From: Xanthoparmelia taractica | Taxonomy: Eukaryota > Ascomycota > Lecanoromycetes > Lecanorales > Parmeliaceae | Direction: 5' to 3' | Assembly (NCBI GenBank): GCA_033085395.1 | Contig: JANQBS010000230.1 | Location: 1 to 61,869, forward strand | DNA: 61,869 bases | In this document: piece after piece, positions 1 to 12,125 of the stretch | Layout: the number at the start of each line of letters is the position of its first letter | Numbering within the stretch: the first letter of the stretch is position 1 | Made by a program: the position numbers and the translations under genes | Notes under the pieces: generated by a model | The model's database searches: none | What the model was told of the DNA's origin: nothing | What the model saw: the letters and a program-made list of their open reading frames with translations, nothing else

Positions 1-83
1 AGTATGGGATATTCTATATCTTTCGATATAATATTCGAAAAACTAGTCCCATACCATCAAATATATCACACCTTTCCAACCCG
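1..83. mobile_element. MITE copy A (right end only, cut by window edge)
   Basis: The first 83 bases match the right-hand part of the two complete copies at 336-608 and 4873-5144. They end in the inverted repeat CACACCTTTCCAACCCG followed by TA. The left part lies outside the window. Differences from the other copies are C-to-T or G-to-A transitions. Confidence 0.75.
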
Positions 84-335
84 TAGTCTTATAATTACGC
101 TCTACGTTAATTATTTTTCGAGAATAAAACGCTATCGAATATCACTACTTATTCGACTTCTACAATTAAGTTAGAATACTCGCGAGAATATAATCGAAAG
201 TATTCGTTTTAATGCGAATCGATAGATTAAGATCGAAGTAACGTAGAAGCGACGCCGATATAAACGCATCGAGAAGCTAGATAAACGCTCGCTTAGCGTC
301 GTTTAGTCACTTAAACGATTCAAAGTTCTTATCTA

Positions 336-608
336 CGGGTCGGAAAGGTGTGATATCTATTGAACATAGTCGTTTTCAACTTTTTTTCAACTTTTTTTAA
401 CAAATTATATCTTTTTAATCTATTTATAGAATTTTATAATTATATAAGCGTTCGCTTAAGCTTTTTACGTATTTTTTGAATATATAGAAATATCACGTAA
501 TATATTTATTAAAAACTCAATGGGAGTATGGGGATATTCTATATCTTTCGATATGGTATTCGAAAAACTGATCCCATACCATCAAATATACCACACCTTT
601 CCGACCCG
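336..608. mobile_element. MITE copy B, 273 bp, TA target site
   Basis: The element starts CGGGTCGGAAAGGTGTG and ends with the reverse complement of that sequence. A TA dinucleotide flanks each end (334-335 and 609-610), as left by Tc1/mariner-type transposases. No coding capacity is present, so this is a non-autonomous element. It is about 90 percent like copy C by eye, with mostly transition differences. Confidence 0.8.
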
Positions 609-739
609 TATTCTTACCCTTCTCGCTTTCCTTTAATAGCCTCGTTAATGGGCTCGCAATTTAAGAATAATAATAAATAAACCTTCTATAGAAATTCATA
701 AAGCTTAGAAAGACTTATACTTTATAAAAGCTCTTTAAT

Positions 740-1830
740 CTCGACTATTTCTAGATTACGACTACTCTACGTTAATTTATCGTAATATTATAAATAAATA
801 TAATAAAACCCGAGAATTCTATCTCTATAATAAAGAGTTTATATTTCTTAAAATTAATAAATAGACTCGTTTATCGTAGTCTCTCAAGCACTTACTTTAT
901 ATAATTAATATATTTTAATATCGACTTCGAGTAGATAAGTATATCGTCTAAATAGACGATATAAAATAAGTTAATTAGATTTATTAATAACTTATTAATA
1001 TAAGTCTAAAAAGTAGCTAAGGCGTTAATAAGATTAAATAATATAATTAGATACTTAAAGTATTTATAACGCGTACGAAACGCTATTTTCCACTTATTAT
1101 TCTTCTTAATACGAATTCGATAATATACGTTCTTAAGGTCGAGCTTAGTAAAATACTTAGCGTTATTTAAGCGATTTAAGATTTTATTAATTAGAGATAA
1201 CGAATATCGATTCTTAACTATTATCTTATTTAATTCACGATAATCGACGTATAAACGTAGTTTATTATTCTTTTTAGAAATAAAAAGAATAGGTGCTTCT
1301 ATAGAACTAATTAAATATTATATTTATCCTTTCGCTAAGGCGTTATTAAGATAGACTCGAAGCGTAGCTAACTCGATATTCGATAGATTATATAGCGGGT
1401 CGAATAAAAACTTCGCAGTCGCTTCGATAGCGTAATCTCGATCTTTATAAGAAGAAAGCCAACCCGCTTCTTCTATTAAAAAGACATTAGTAAACTCTTA
1501 TAGCTATTCTAGAATATTAGACGTAAATACTATATCGACTATACTTATCGATTACGCTATCGCCGCGTTAATTATATATTTACTTCGTGTAGCTTCTATT
1601 GCTAAGATAATTAGTATATAAACGATCTTTTTATTCTTTAGAGCATTAATAAATATATTTAAATTAAGTATTTTATACGTATATTTATTAATATTAAATC
1701 GATAGGTGCGATTTTTTATATTTATTTTAATATCTTTCTTTATTAGAGCTAGAAGACTAATAATAATAAATAATTCTTCTTTATTAATAGCGTAGAATAC
1801 GTGCTCGTAGTATTTCTTATACGTTCAATT
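740..1830 (-). pseudogene. Ty3/Gypsy pol remnant (reverse transcriptase)
   Basis: Read on the minus strand, about 1330 down to 940 keeps a recognisable Gypsy reverse transcriptase: a VDYRELNK-like stretch, then KLDLKN, then KWKIAFRTRY, then YLDDIL encoded by the complement of about 937-954. YLDD is the catalytic motif of the family. The frame is broken by stop codons of the TAG/TAA type expected from RIP of CAG/CAA, for example just after the LINALATF segment. The protease-side part (1330-1830) is too degraded to define. The element continues on the other side of the TRIM insertion at 1831-2522. Confidence 0.8.
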
Positions 1831-1984
1831 TGTTAGGCTATACGAAGCCATATGGGTACCTAGCTAGAAGTGCGCCATGTGGGCTTTATATAAGCAAATA
1901 GGGTGCGCCTTCGTATAAAGCGCGGCATTCGAATCTATAAGTTATATTTTTAACTTTATAATATAATTGAAAAGCGCCCTTACA
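1831..1984 (+). repeat. Left LTR of TRIM-like element
   Basis: This 154-bp repeat starts TGTTAGGCTATACGAAG and ends CCCTTACA. It is the less mutated LTR. Against the right LTR I count 15 differences, all transitions; at 14 of them this copy has C or G where the right copy has T or A. Confidence 0.85.
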
Positions 1985-2368
1985 ATAGTATCGCGCTTCG
2001 GTTCGAGTCTAGCTAGTTCGAGTACTTTAGAGTACTCTTAAGCTCTCGATTACACTCGAATTAGAAACTTTATAAAATATTTAATTATTTTCGAGCGAAG
2101 TGCTAATTCGTAAAAAGCGAGATCGTAAATTCGATCTCGACTTTAATTAAAATTTCTAGACGAGTTAATCTCGAGTTAAAAGAATTTAATATTATCTAAT
2201 AAAAGTAATCTTAAGAATTTAATTCTTAAAGCTCTAATAGCTCTATCTTTAGAGATCGTTTCGATACTATTAAGATTAGAATTCTAGGATTATTAATTCT
2301 ATAAGAAAGAATCTAAAGTTATTAACGCTTAAGATTATCGAGAATATCACTCTAAAAGAGAGGATAAT

Positions 2369-2522
2369 TATTAGACTATACGAAGTCATATGAATATCTA
2401 GCTAGAAGTGCGTTATGTGAACTTTATATAAGCAAATAGAGTGCGCCTTCGTATAAAGCGCGACACTCGAATCTATAAGTTATATTTTTAACTTTATAAT
2501 ATAATTGAAAAGCGTTCTTACA
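2369..2522 (+). repeat. Right LTR of TRIM-like element
   Basis: This 154-bp repeat aligns end to end with 1831-1984 without gaps. It carries most of the C-to-T and G-to-A changes. The opening TG has become TA, so this end would not serve an integrase. Confidence 0.85.
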
Positions 2523-2899
2523 TAATTATCGCGAAGTCGATATAATATAATATAAGTATTATAATAGTAAGTTAATTTTCTATTTATTTATTATAACGAT
2601 AATAAGAGATCTTCGATTCTTTATAGTTTATACTCGAGGGCGAAACGTTAACTAATTATATTTACCTTAGTACTATTATCGAAATAAAATTAAGTTACGA
2701 TCTAACTTAACTTAGAAGATAATATAGAGATATATTTCTTAAAAATTAAAGAGAATATAGAGATCACTTCTTTTCTTACCCTCGTCGTCGCGAAGTCTTT
2801 GATAAGGAATTATCTTTTCCCGACGCTTTCACGACGTAGACTCTAAGTTTATCTACCGCGTCGAGGAATATACTATTAACGTCTCGAGTATTCTCTTTT

Positions 2900-2955
2900 A
2901 ACTTAATATAGATATTAGCATAATACCCTATCTTATTATAGTTATAATATTAGAT
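2900..2955 (-). pseudogene. Gypsy gag zinc-knuckle remnant
   Basis: On the minus strand, the spacing of a retroviral-type CCHC zinc knuckle (C-x2-C-x4-H-x4-C) can be followed through a YN-KIG-YANI segment. All three cysteine positions and the histidine position read as TAT (Tyr) codons. TGT-to-TAT and CAT/CAC-to-TAT are single or double RIP-type transitions. This places gag upstream of pol in a minus-strand Gypsy element whose 5' side lies towards 4 kb. Identification rests on spacing and surrounding residues. Confidence 0.6.
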
Positions 2956-4486
2956 ATTCTTAAGATATTCTTTCTTTATTCTCTTATTATCTTAATCTCT
3001 TTCCCTTATATTACTATCTTCTCATTCGCGCGACGTGAGTACTTAATTAAGATTTCGTTAATTCGAGTTTAAATTAACTATTATATTCGATTCTTCTCGA
3101 TTTATATTACGAGAATTATCTTAAGACGAGATATAATTATCTCGCGATATAAAATTCTACTTCCTTTTATTATTTTCTAGCCGTGTTATTAGCGATACGA
3201 GTTCGTTACGCTTAATAGATATCGTCTATACGTTTATAATAGTCGGCGAATATTCGATCGTAACTTCGTAAAGAAATAAGAGATTCTTTACTCTTTCGAG
3301 TACGAAAGTATCTAGACTTTCAGACTATTAAGATACGTATCGAATTCCCATATAGTCTAATTCTATCTTTAATAAGCGTCGATATACGCTTAAGCGATAT
3401 TAAGCTCGCGATTCACGAGGTCTTCGATAAGATTTAATAAAAAAGTTATATAGTTAGATCAAGTAGCGACGCTTTCCGAGTTCTTCGCTAATTCGTTACG
3501 ATACTATTTCTTTAGATTTTCGCTTACGAATTAATTACACTATAGAATCTTATCTTCGTCTATTAAGAAGTTCTACGATGTTAGAAGAAATATCTCTTCT
3601 ATATCGCGTATCTAATTCCGATATTCGCGGATACTCTTTATCTTAAAAGTCTTTAAATCTTTTGAGCGAAGGTTACGTTATGCCTTCGATAACTTGGCGT
3701 TAAGATTAGCGATATTCGCTATACGCTTTTCGCCTCGTTTTAGTGCACGAATTTCTTAGGTTAAGACTTACAATTAAGTCTATTTAGTCAATTCGTCTCT
3801 TTTACGTATTGCGCGTGCGAGTTACTCGTTAAGCGTGAGTTCCGTCTACGATATCTCTCTTTTATATCGATTCTTTTCCTAAGTTTTATTAATTTCCTCT
3901 TTAGAATTATCTAATAGTTCACGATTAGACACATTATCAAGTTCGTTAGCGTTATTATTACGTTACGGGTTCGCTCTAATGCTTGTCGCTATTCTAATCC
4001 CGAATTACTATCCCTTAAGAAAGATTTAAAGAATTAGAATTATTAGAGTTGATATAGCAATATAGGACTAGAAGATATATATATTTATATATAGATCTAA
4101 TAGTAAGACTAACTCTTAAAGAGTTCTAAAAGAAGAAGAAGGGTGTCGCCCGCTTAAGCATCTTCGTCAAGATAGGGTCTATACTACGTATACCAAGCGA
4201 ACTATCGTCGCTTGCCGAATATCCATTCTAACCCCTTTAGAATTTGATATCTAATAGTTTTATTTAATATTATTAAGAATAATTATCTTATATAATAAAA
4301 GATCGCTATATTATTTATTCTCGATAATTTAAATTATAAAAGTATTTTAATTATTTAAAATTTAAGTATTTATAAACGTATATTAATATTCGCGAATAAA
4401 GCTAAATTTATATAAGATTAAGTATTTAGTTAAGCGAAAACGATAGTTTAATAATATCTTTTATAATTAAATAATTATCGTAAAAT

Positions 4487-4625
4487 TATTAAGAAAATAT
4501 AAACGTGTAGTGAAATTAACTACTTAATTATTCAAATGCTATAAATTACTAAGAAAAGTCTTCTTCGAAGTAACGTTAATTTACTCGAACTTAATATATA
4601 AGAAGTAGATATTAAATTTATAATA
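4487..4625. repeat. Direct repeat, copy 1 (possible LTR fragment)
   Basis: A segment here is repeated at 5431-5570, about 945 bases downstream. The first 44 bases differ at one site (GTGAAAT versus GTGGAAT), and a second block around GTCTTCTTCGAAGTAACG also matches. A TGTAGTG start inside it resembles an LTR end. MITE copy C lies between the two copies. Confidence 0.6.
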
Positions 4626-4872
4626 AAAATATACGTAATAATATATAATTTAATTATATATCTCGAAAAATTAAAGTAAATATATTGTTTTATTAATCTT
4701 TTAAATATCGTTTATATTTACGCGATTAATATATTCTCGATTTACTTTAATAAGATTTTTAAATTTAAACGTTTTAAAAAAAAAATCTTACTTAAAAAAC
4801 TTAATCTCGATAACGTAATAGCGTTTATGAAGATTAAAAAAAATACGTATTTTTTATATATATAAATAAGTA

Positions 4873-5144
4873 CGGGTCGGAAAGGTGTGGTATCTGTTAA
4901 ATATAGTCGTTTTCAACTTTTTTTCAACTTTTTTTAAAAAATTATATCTTTTTAATCTATTTATAGAATTTTATAATTATATAAGCGTTCGCTTAAGCTT
5001 TTTACGTATTTTTTGAATATAAAAAAATATTACGTAATATATTTATTAAAAACCCAATGGGAGTATGGGATATCTTATATCTTTCGGTATGGTATTCGAA
5101 AAACTAGTCCCATATCATCAAATATATCACACCTTTCCAACTCG
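4873..5144. mobile_element. MITE copy C, 272 bp, TA target site
   Basis: Same family as 336-608: the left end CGGGTCGGAAAGGTGTG is intact; the right end carries CCAACTCG instead of CCGACCCG, two RIP-type transitions. TA flanks it at 4871-4872 and 5145-5146. No coding capacity. Confidence 0.8.
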
Positions 5145-5430
5145 TATAAATAAGACTTTTAGATTATCTTCTTTCTTTAAATTAATACTAAATTCTAATA
5201 AATAAGAACGACGATAACGATAATAATAATAAGAATATAATTTATATACTCGATATCGCTTATAGCGATTATTTTAATATTTAATTAAAATATTTTTTAA
5301 TTCGCGAACTTAATTATAAAGACTAAAGATCTTTAAATCGATCTTCTCGATTACGCTTAAATTAAGAGTTCTCGATAAGAATATTTTAAATTAATTCTTC
5401 TCGATAAAGATAAGTAGAAGAAGATTATAA

Positions 5431-5570
5431 TATTAAGAAAATATAAACGTGTAGTGGAATTAACTACTTAATTAAATAACTAGGTTACGAAGTACTAGAA
5501 GAAGTCTTCTTCGAAGTAACGTTAATTCATAATATACGAAGAATAAATATTAAATTCATAACATATAAAG
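5431..5570. repeat. Direct repeat, copy 2 (possible LTR fragment)
   Basis: Partner of 4487-4625. The two copies could be LTRs of one small element later hit by MITE copy C, or two solo fragments. I could not find matching target duplications. Confidence 0.55.
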
Positions 5571-6094
5571 AAGATACGATAATTTTAAAAACGAGCTTAG
5601 ATCTATTAAAGATCTTTTTAAAAAATTTCTAAGTCTCTTACAATCTCTAATAGCGATAGTTATAATATATAAAGAATAAGATAATTTAAGAAATTAAAAC
5701 GAATATAAATAAAGATAGAATAAAACAAGTATAAATTAAATAAGTATATAAATATTTAATAATCTAGAATTACTTAAGAATAATTATAAAAGAATATAAT
5801 TACTTTAAATAAGAAGAATTCGAATAAAGAGTTAATTAATAATATAAGACTTATATTTATAGAGCTCACTAGGACACATGTTCCCCGCATATGCGCATAC
5901 ATCTAAACCAGCGGCTAGATCATAAGACACACTAACCCATAGTCCCACCATTCGACTTTTTGTCGTCAAATATGTGGAACGTTCGCAAGATTCAACAGAA
6001 GCGGACAGCGTTACGGAGGAACCGATGCTCCCATTTTGGTGTTTTTCGCGTTCCATTCTTGGCTTCTGATCACCCCAACATGAAGCTTTTGGTA

Positions 6095-9000
6095 CTAGCC
6101 CAAAATCACGGTCTGAACGTACGCACCACTCGCCAGCCAAGCATCCTTGTACACCCTTCCCATTCCCAACCGCCTAGCTATGCGTTCATTGCGCTTCCAC
6201 TCCACAAGCATGACATTGTAGAGCGGGAAATGTGCACCCTGGTCATCGTACTTTCTGACTTTTTCCTCCCCAAAGCCAAGATACTCAGCTTCAGAGAGGA
6301 CGACGAGGGCGTGGGAACCGCAGTTTAAAGAAAGGGGAGAGCTTCCATCGAGGGTAACGATGCCCGAAAGAGATTGGCTACTACTCGTACGATATCCTCG
6401 TGAAGTCGCTGTGACTAATGAGAATTTCAACGGGCTGTCGAGAGCATCGGCGGTGATGGAATCCGCAAGTTGGAAGCCGCAAGAAATGCTGGTTTTGAAA
6501 ATGAGGTGAGTACTATCTAGATGGTTCATTACCGTCTCACTCAGGTCATTTACCGTCAATGACTTCGCATCCTGAATGCCAGGAGGCAATCCATCCCACT
6601 CAATTGGCATTGTCTGTCCATCAGCCAGTGGTAGTGGGATACCTAGACCGTTACCATTGATAGCTCGAAGTTCACGGCCAGTCAAAGTGTACCATCGGAC
6701 GAGTGATCGAAAGCGCTCCTGACCACACTCTTTGGGTACTCTTTCTATCAGGTCTTGCTCATTGATCATAATAGTAAAGGGTTTTTCGTAAAAGACGCGC
6801 CCAACCCATCCTGCCCAGCTCCAGCTTGGGAGATCGAAATTCGTTAGTTTTCTGCGTCTGAGCTTTTCCACAGGTAGCCACAGGATAGCAGCGTCCAGCA
6901 AAGCTTCGGGAAGACCATGATTACACCGGCATCTAAAACATCTTTCGAAGATGCGAAGTAGACCTGCTAGAGCTCCGAGAACATCGCTGGGATAAGTCAT
7001 ATCGCGGTGTGTGTATTGTTCGATGACCTTGACATACTCTGTGAAAGTACCAGACCGCATCACTATGGTTCTATCATCTCGTGATCTTCTGATGCTTCCA
7101 TCCACATATCCCTTTCGCGCATTCAAGCCAAGATATTGCGGCTTGATCGATAGCCAATGGAAAGGATCAGGCCCTCCTCTAAATCCGACTCTGGGCAAAT
7201 GCTCGTAGGCAGTCATTCCACGACAGCGCCATGTCAGTCCACCTCCCTCAAAGACCATCAATCGACGTGACAGAAGTCGTTCCTGTAGTGTCCATGCGCG
7301 GCTGTTCCATGGTGTTTTCTCTAGAGCGTTTCCGTCCGGCAAGTGCGCTAACAGATTGTCTCCATTCTGCAACTCTGCCACCAGCTGAAATATCTCGCGA
7401 GATCCAGGCGCGACCCCGGAAATTCCCGCATCGGCATTTAATGAATCCGCGGCAGCCAATGTGACAATAGCGTTGCCATATATGCGATCCATGAACTCGA
7501 TCTGTGAATGTTTCTCGAATTGATCATCCTGTTGGATGCAGAGAGCGTCGACCCACAGGTAACGCTCTTTCATTCTTTGTGCCACAAGCATGGCATCTCG
7601 TATCGTTTTAGGTATTAGCTCTTGCAGAAATGGTAAAAGACCTAATCTTGTATGCAATCGTGTTTTGTTGCTCTTATTAAGCGTAAAATTCTGTGCGCCT
7701 CCCCACACGTAGCTAAGAGCCACATAACGACACCGATGTGTGTCTTCATTACGAAATTCTACCAAGCACCATTCCTTGACGTCGATTAGTCGAAGAAAAT
7801 TTGTCGGTTTGATCACGAAAGACCATCCTTGCTTTCCACATTCAGAACCATGATGTCGCTCGCAATGCTCCAGCAGCATTCGACTTCTGCCAACATTAAT
7901 GCAAGTCGGATCGAGCACGAACGCGTAATGCAGAGTCGGCTGGTCATATATCGAGTATGTATAAGTCGGTTCGGCTTCGATCGATAATCTGAAGTGACTC
8001 AGGGTTGCAAGCTGTGCACGAGGCCCTCGACCATACCCTCTTAGCCGCGCATCTAATATATTAGGTATCGTTGGGTGTCTTCTCACTTCAATGTAGCAAG
8101 GAAGATGTCGTTTCACATAATTTTTCGGTCTGTATAGTGCGCTAGGCGACTTTGAGGGGAGATCCAGCAGCCCTCCAACCACCACGGCAGAGGCCACACT
8201 GTAGCTCAGTTGCACTGAAAGACACAAAGCTAAATCTGCAGCCGAGCGAGCGAGCTTGCTAATTCGATGTGTGCTATCGCCTTCGACGCTTCTCGACTCT
8301 TCGCCGGATTGAGCTTTACCGTCTCCAAAGGGCCATACTCTTCGGTTGGACATTAACCATTCAGGCAATGACTTTTGTTTGATCGGCTTTTGATTCAATT
8401 TCTTGATGCGATTGCGCACTACATGAGGACCATCCAGATACTTAGCTACTTGAGGATGTTTGAACGGGTCGTATTCAGGTACAGATATGCTTTTGAGTAG
8501 TAGTCGACACAGGCGACAATGATTTCTATGCATTATGATCCGTGGTAGAGCCGATGTCCAGACGGTCTGCCCCAACTCTGCCGGCACGAGAGATCGACAT
8601 TGGCTACAAAGATAGTCCGAAGTACCGGAAGCTTTTCGTAGATCTGTAATGTCTTCATGCCATGGTCTGAGTACTTTGATAGCTTTCCCGCGAAGTTTTC
8701 CTCTCGTAGGAGTAGGCTGGTCGATATATTCGCCCGATGATCTGGAAGTTCCCAACGATGAACTCAAGTAAGCACCGGGAGATTCGAAGCACACACTGGA
8801 CGAACCGAAGTATGCACTGGATGATCCGGAGCAAGCACTGGATGATTCAGAGCAAGAACTGGATGATTCAGATCTATCACTGAATGACTCGGAGCAAGCA
8901 CTCAATGATTCGAAGCAAGCATCGGATGATTCGGGGTATGTAGAACTACTATAAAATTATTTGTGCTCATTAACAAATTAGCTGGAACACAGACACGCTT

Positions 9001-9184
9001 ACATCTGAAGGTTGGTAGATTCTTTTGCTCGCAATGTCGATAGCCACTGCTCACCAATTGAACTCGGAGACGCTCGGTCAGGCGGGACTTGTAACGGCGT
9101 ACGGTATGTGGGTAAAATTAGATTATCAGGTTGTTGACCCATAGCGATGAAAATTTGGCAAAGTTGTAGGAGCGAAACCCGCAT
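6095..9184 (-). CDS. HET-domain (heterokaryon incompatibility) protein
   Basis: Exons (minus): 9184-9003 and 8948-6095, giving 1011 aa. The large exon has no ATG at its 5' end. A 54-bp intron (GTAAGC donor at 9002, TATAG acceptor) joins it in frame to an ATG exon, so this start is inferred; a second ATG lies at about 9142. A Ser/Cys-rich imperfect 8-residue repeat follows the junction. Then come a CSQC...HCRLC segment and the HET core: YVALSYVWGG, LWVDALCIQQDD, IYGNAIVTLAAADS and WNSRAWTLQERLL. The tail (MLVEWKRN...GMGRVYKDAW) is typical of the family. HET proteins trigger cell death after fusion of unlike hyphae; which partner this one senses cannot be told. It is the first gene beside the RIP block, and such genes are often variable and expanded there. 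Confidence 0.85.
8790..8948 (-). repeat. 24-bp imperfect coding tandem repeat in HET gene
   Basis: Units of about 24 bp built on GATGATTCGGAGCAAGCACTG (plus strand) repeat six or so times and encode variants of SSACSES. They sit directly after the proposed intron acceptor, at the N-terminal side of the HET protein. Confidence 0.75.
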
Positions 9185-10300
9185 GCGTCACCTCCAGCTC
9201 CAGCTTTGTCTGAAGGAGTGAGATGACACCAGTGTGGGGAAACTGGATGTATACACATGGTTCCAAGAGGGTGACAGAAGTCATTGTACATGCCAAGAAA
9301 TGTCGATATCTTTCGAAGCAGGATAAAGACATCAATATCTCCTCAATCCAAGTACTTTTGGCACAAGTTCCCTTCCGTCATGTGAAATGTACAGCTTGTA
9401 CCATGAAGCTTTATGCGTACGACTCTATACCGTGGCGTTAATTTGCAAGTATTGCTTATCAAGTATACAACGACTCCTGTCACCCTCGGTCGTGCTATGT
9501 ATAGACTCATCCGCACCCATCCGAGCCACGGATTTAATACGGAGATTACTAGCGCATCATCAATGGCCTTAGCAGATATCTTCTTGGGCCCGGAGCTCGT
9601 AAAAAGCACTGATATAAGACCGATTTTGAAGAATGATTATAATTCCGAGAGACGATAAATGAGTAAAGTTGAGTGGGCCAAATGTTCTCATATACTATGC
9701 GGTCATGTAAGCACTTGCCTGGGCTGCAGCCGAATATGCTAGAGGTTCTCGACACTACTTGATCATGACAGCAGCTGGTGCATCACGATTCTTTGAATGA
9801 TATAGCGAAATCGCCGCTCTCGATCGACTACCTAGGTCGGTCGAAGAGGGTCTAGATGCTTAGATATAGCGGAGGCGAAGCACGAAGCATTGGGATTTGA
9901 AATGATACATTGACATCGACTGAAGCTGCGTAAGTGATAAGGGAAGGTATATAGAGGGAAATGAGCTTGGTATTAGACCTCCTCTTTCTTGTCGCCGCAT
10001 TTTCATCGCTTGAAGGCCAGTCCTAGTTGCTCCGCCGTCGATCTCACTTAGTTGTACTCCGTAAAAGAGTACGTAATGGTTCTGGTAACAATGGGAATCA
10101 GGCAGCAGCTCACCCACGCGAGGGGCGCCCATGATCACCCTCCTTCGCGCGACGATCACTCAGGGCGGGCGACGTTAAGGCGGCGCTCACGCGATGCCCG
10201 ATCGAGGGTGAGTTCGGCGCAGATTTCTGTCTTCTTGGCACATCCAGAGTAAGCTGCCTGGGCTGTCTCGATCAATCTACAACCTTCAAAATACCACGCC
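9185..10300. other. Intergenic, divergent promoters (HET / fasciclin)
   Basis: About 1.1 kb between two divergently transcribed genes. Only short open frames occur, without recognisable protein character. No RNA gene seen. Confidence 0.6.
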
Positions 10301-11341
10301 ATGAAGTTCTTAGCCTCTGCGATATTACTCACTCTCACTCTCCAAGCATCAACGGCAGCTTGCCAGCTTATTGTCCTACCAAACCTCTTCCGTACCGGCA
10401 ACTCCCCCGGAAAGCCTGCCTCCGATCAGGGACAATTACCCATCATGAACATTCCCAACATCCTCTTTTCCCCCTCGAACAACAAAGACAAAGACGGCTC
10501 TTCCGGCAGCTCAGGAGAGCTGAGTATCTCGGATGTCATAGGCAAAGAGCGCGTCATCAGCATCTTCGCCGGATTCACTCGAGACATAGACAGCATCTCT
10601 AAGCGCTTGGACACCAACGATCACAATACTACGGTGCTCGCGCCGCTAAATTCAGAGCTACAGAAGCTCCCTCGGAAGCCGTGGGAGGATCCTGAGGACT
10701 ATAATGAGCTGGGAGCGAACGCGTATCAAGGCCAAAGTGGGGAGGATAGAGCACAAAGAAACCTGAGGAGGTTTGTGGAGGCGCACATTATACCGGTCAG
10801 TCCATGGAAGGAGGGCGAGAAGGTCGGCTCGATGGGCGGAGGGAAATTGTGGTGGGAGAAGAAGGATGGAAAGAAGATGGTATGTGTGAGATCTCGAATC
10901 CATCAGCGTTCTCCTATCCTTCGCAACGGTATCTAGCCGATGCCTTGCATCCGGGTTACCACCGTTCCATTGTTCCCCCCACTGCTTTGTTCCACACAAG
11001 CCGTACGATATCTTGCCACACTGATCGTGATGTGTCCGCATTCCTCTCCTCGTTTACCTTCGATCTGTGACCATGATTATTAACGTAATTCAGGTCCAAC
11101 CGGGCAACGTCGAAGTCTCCAACATAGCAAGCAGAGTTTCGAACGGAGAGGTTGTAAGCGACTTCCCCAGCCCTTTTGCATTATAATCCATGATCTGGTT
11201 TGAGATGCGTTGTATAATGTAGGAGGATATTGACTCCCGCAACTGTCTGATAATTAAAATGATGATATCAAAGGAAATTACTAACTGGGGAACGTGCAGT
11301 GGGTTATCAAGGGCTGCCTGAATTACGCATCAGCTTCATGA
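10301..11341 (+). CDS. Secreted fasciclin (FAS1) domain protein
   Basis: Exons 10301-10879, 11094-11153 and 11300-11341, giving 226 aa. The N-terminus (MKFLASAILLTLTLQASTA) is a clear signal peptide. A FAS1 domain follows a Ser/Gly linker: ISDVIGKERVISIFAGFTRDID, then TTVLAPLNSELQKLP, a FVEAHIIP segment (the usual H2 region), and after splicing VEVSNIASRVSNGEVWVIKGCLN. The last two exons are short but restore the conserved C-terminal strand of FAS1, which supports both introns (214 and 146 bp, long for this window). No GPI signal or extra domain is seen. FAS1 proteins act in adhesion at the cell surface or in membranous compartments; the ligand is unknown. Confidence 0.8.
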
Positions 11342-12125
11342 GAGAGAACTCTGGGTTCTTCACATTTTGGCGACTTGGTTGGGATGGGAGTTTGCAAATC
11401 GCATGGCAATGTCTAGGCCTTGGGACTGGAGGATTGATGTGCATGTTGCCGACCTGGGACAGTCTCGCAGCTTTGTTTGTGCTGCATGATACTGGGATTT
11501 TGTTGCGATCTTTTTCCTATAGGCTTCTTTGAGGTAGAAAGGACTTTCTCAGTAATAGCGGAGTCAACGATCAGATATACGAGCAATGACCAACACCAGA
11601 AAGTACTTGATGTGTGTATATATCGTTCGCTCGCTTTATTGAGGAGGATCTTGATGAATGGAATACCAAAAGCTTAAATTGCTTCCCCCTAATGAAATAG
11701 GTTTAGCTCGAGCGGGATTAACGTGACAGCTCCGATCCGTGACGCCCCCTGCAAGCTTTCTCCAGTGCGCCAACATACATTCTCTCCATTAACCCCTTCT
11801 CCAACATCCTCAGTATCTTTCCTCGCACCTTAACACCTACCCTAGAAGCTCGTTGCGTGGTATTAAGATCCCCATATCTCACATCTCCTCCCAAAGAACA
11901 AAGGAAGCTGAAGCGCGCTTCAAAGCGCACGGGGAGAAGCACAATCTTCCTCCGATCTCCTGCACATTCTGTTCGCATCATTCATGAGTCCTAGATTTAT
12001 TTGATCGCAGCTAGGTATATCTCACCACAGGTATGTTAGCTATATTGATAAGCACAAACAAAGTGCAGACTGAAAGATACTGACATTGTAGTCTTACAGC
12101 TGTACAGTCTTCTCCAGTCCATGAG
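11342..12125. other. Intergenic, SIN3 promoter and 5' UTR
   Basis: No convincing gene. Small open frames on either strand have no recognisable features. A pyrimidine-rich stretch precedes the SIN3 start region. Confidence 0.5.

Larger units (their letters stand above)
1831..2522 (+). mobile_element. TRIM-like LTR element, 692 bp
   Basis: Two 154-bp direct terminal repeats (1831-1984 and 2369-2522) flank a 384-bp interior without an open reading frame. The left LTR has canonical TG...CA ends; in the right LTR the TG reads TA, a G-to-A change. The target duplication is CAATT on the left (1826-1830) and TAATT on the right (2523-2527), again one C-to-T change. A purine tract (AAAAGAGAGGATAA) lies just before the right LTR, which sets the orientation. 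Small size, short LTRs and no coding capacity fit a terminal-repeat retrotransposon in miniature. It sits inside the Gypsy remnant, so it inserted later. Confidence 0.8.
1..5860. repeat. AT-rich RIP-mutated transposon block
   Basis: The whole stretch is strongly AT-rich and has no long open reading frame. By eye, CpA and TpG are rare while C survives mainly as CpG or CpT, the pattern left when RIP converts CpA to TpA. Recognisable pieces are a minus-strand Gypsy remnant, a TRIM-like LTR element, MITE copies and a longer direct repeat, listed separately. The block stops abruptly near 5860, where normal composition and the downstream end of the HET gene begin. A slightly less degraded island lies near 4140-4240. 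Such blocks are transcriptionally silent heterochromatin in related fungi; that is inference here. Confidence 0.9.
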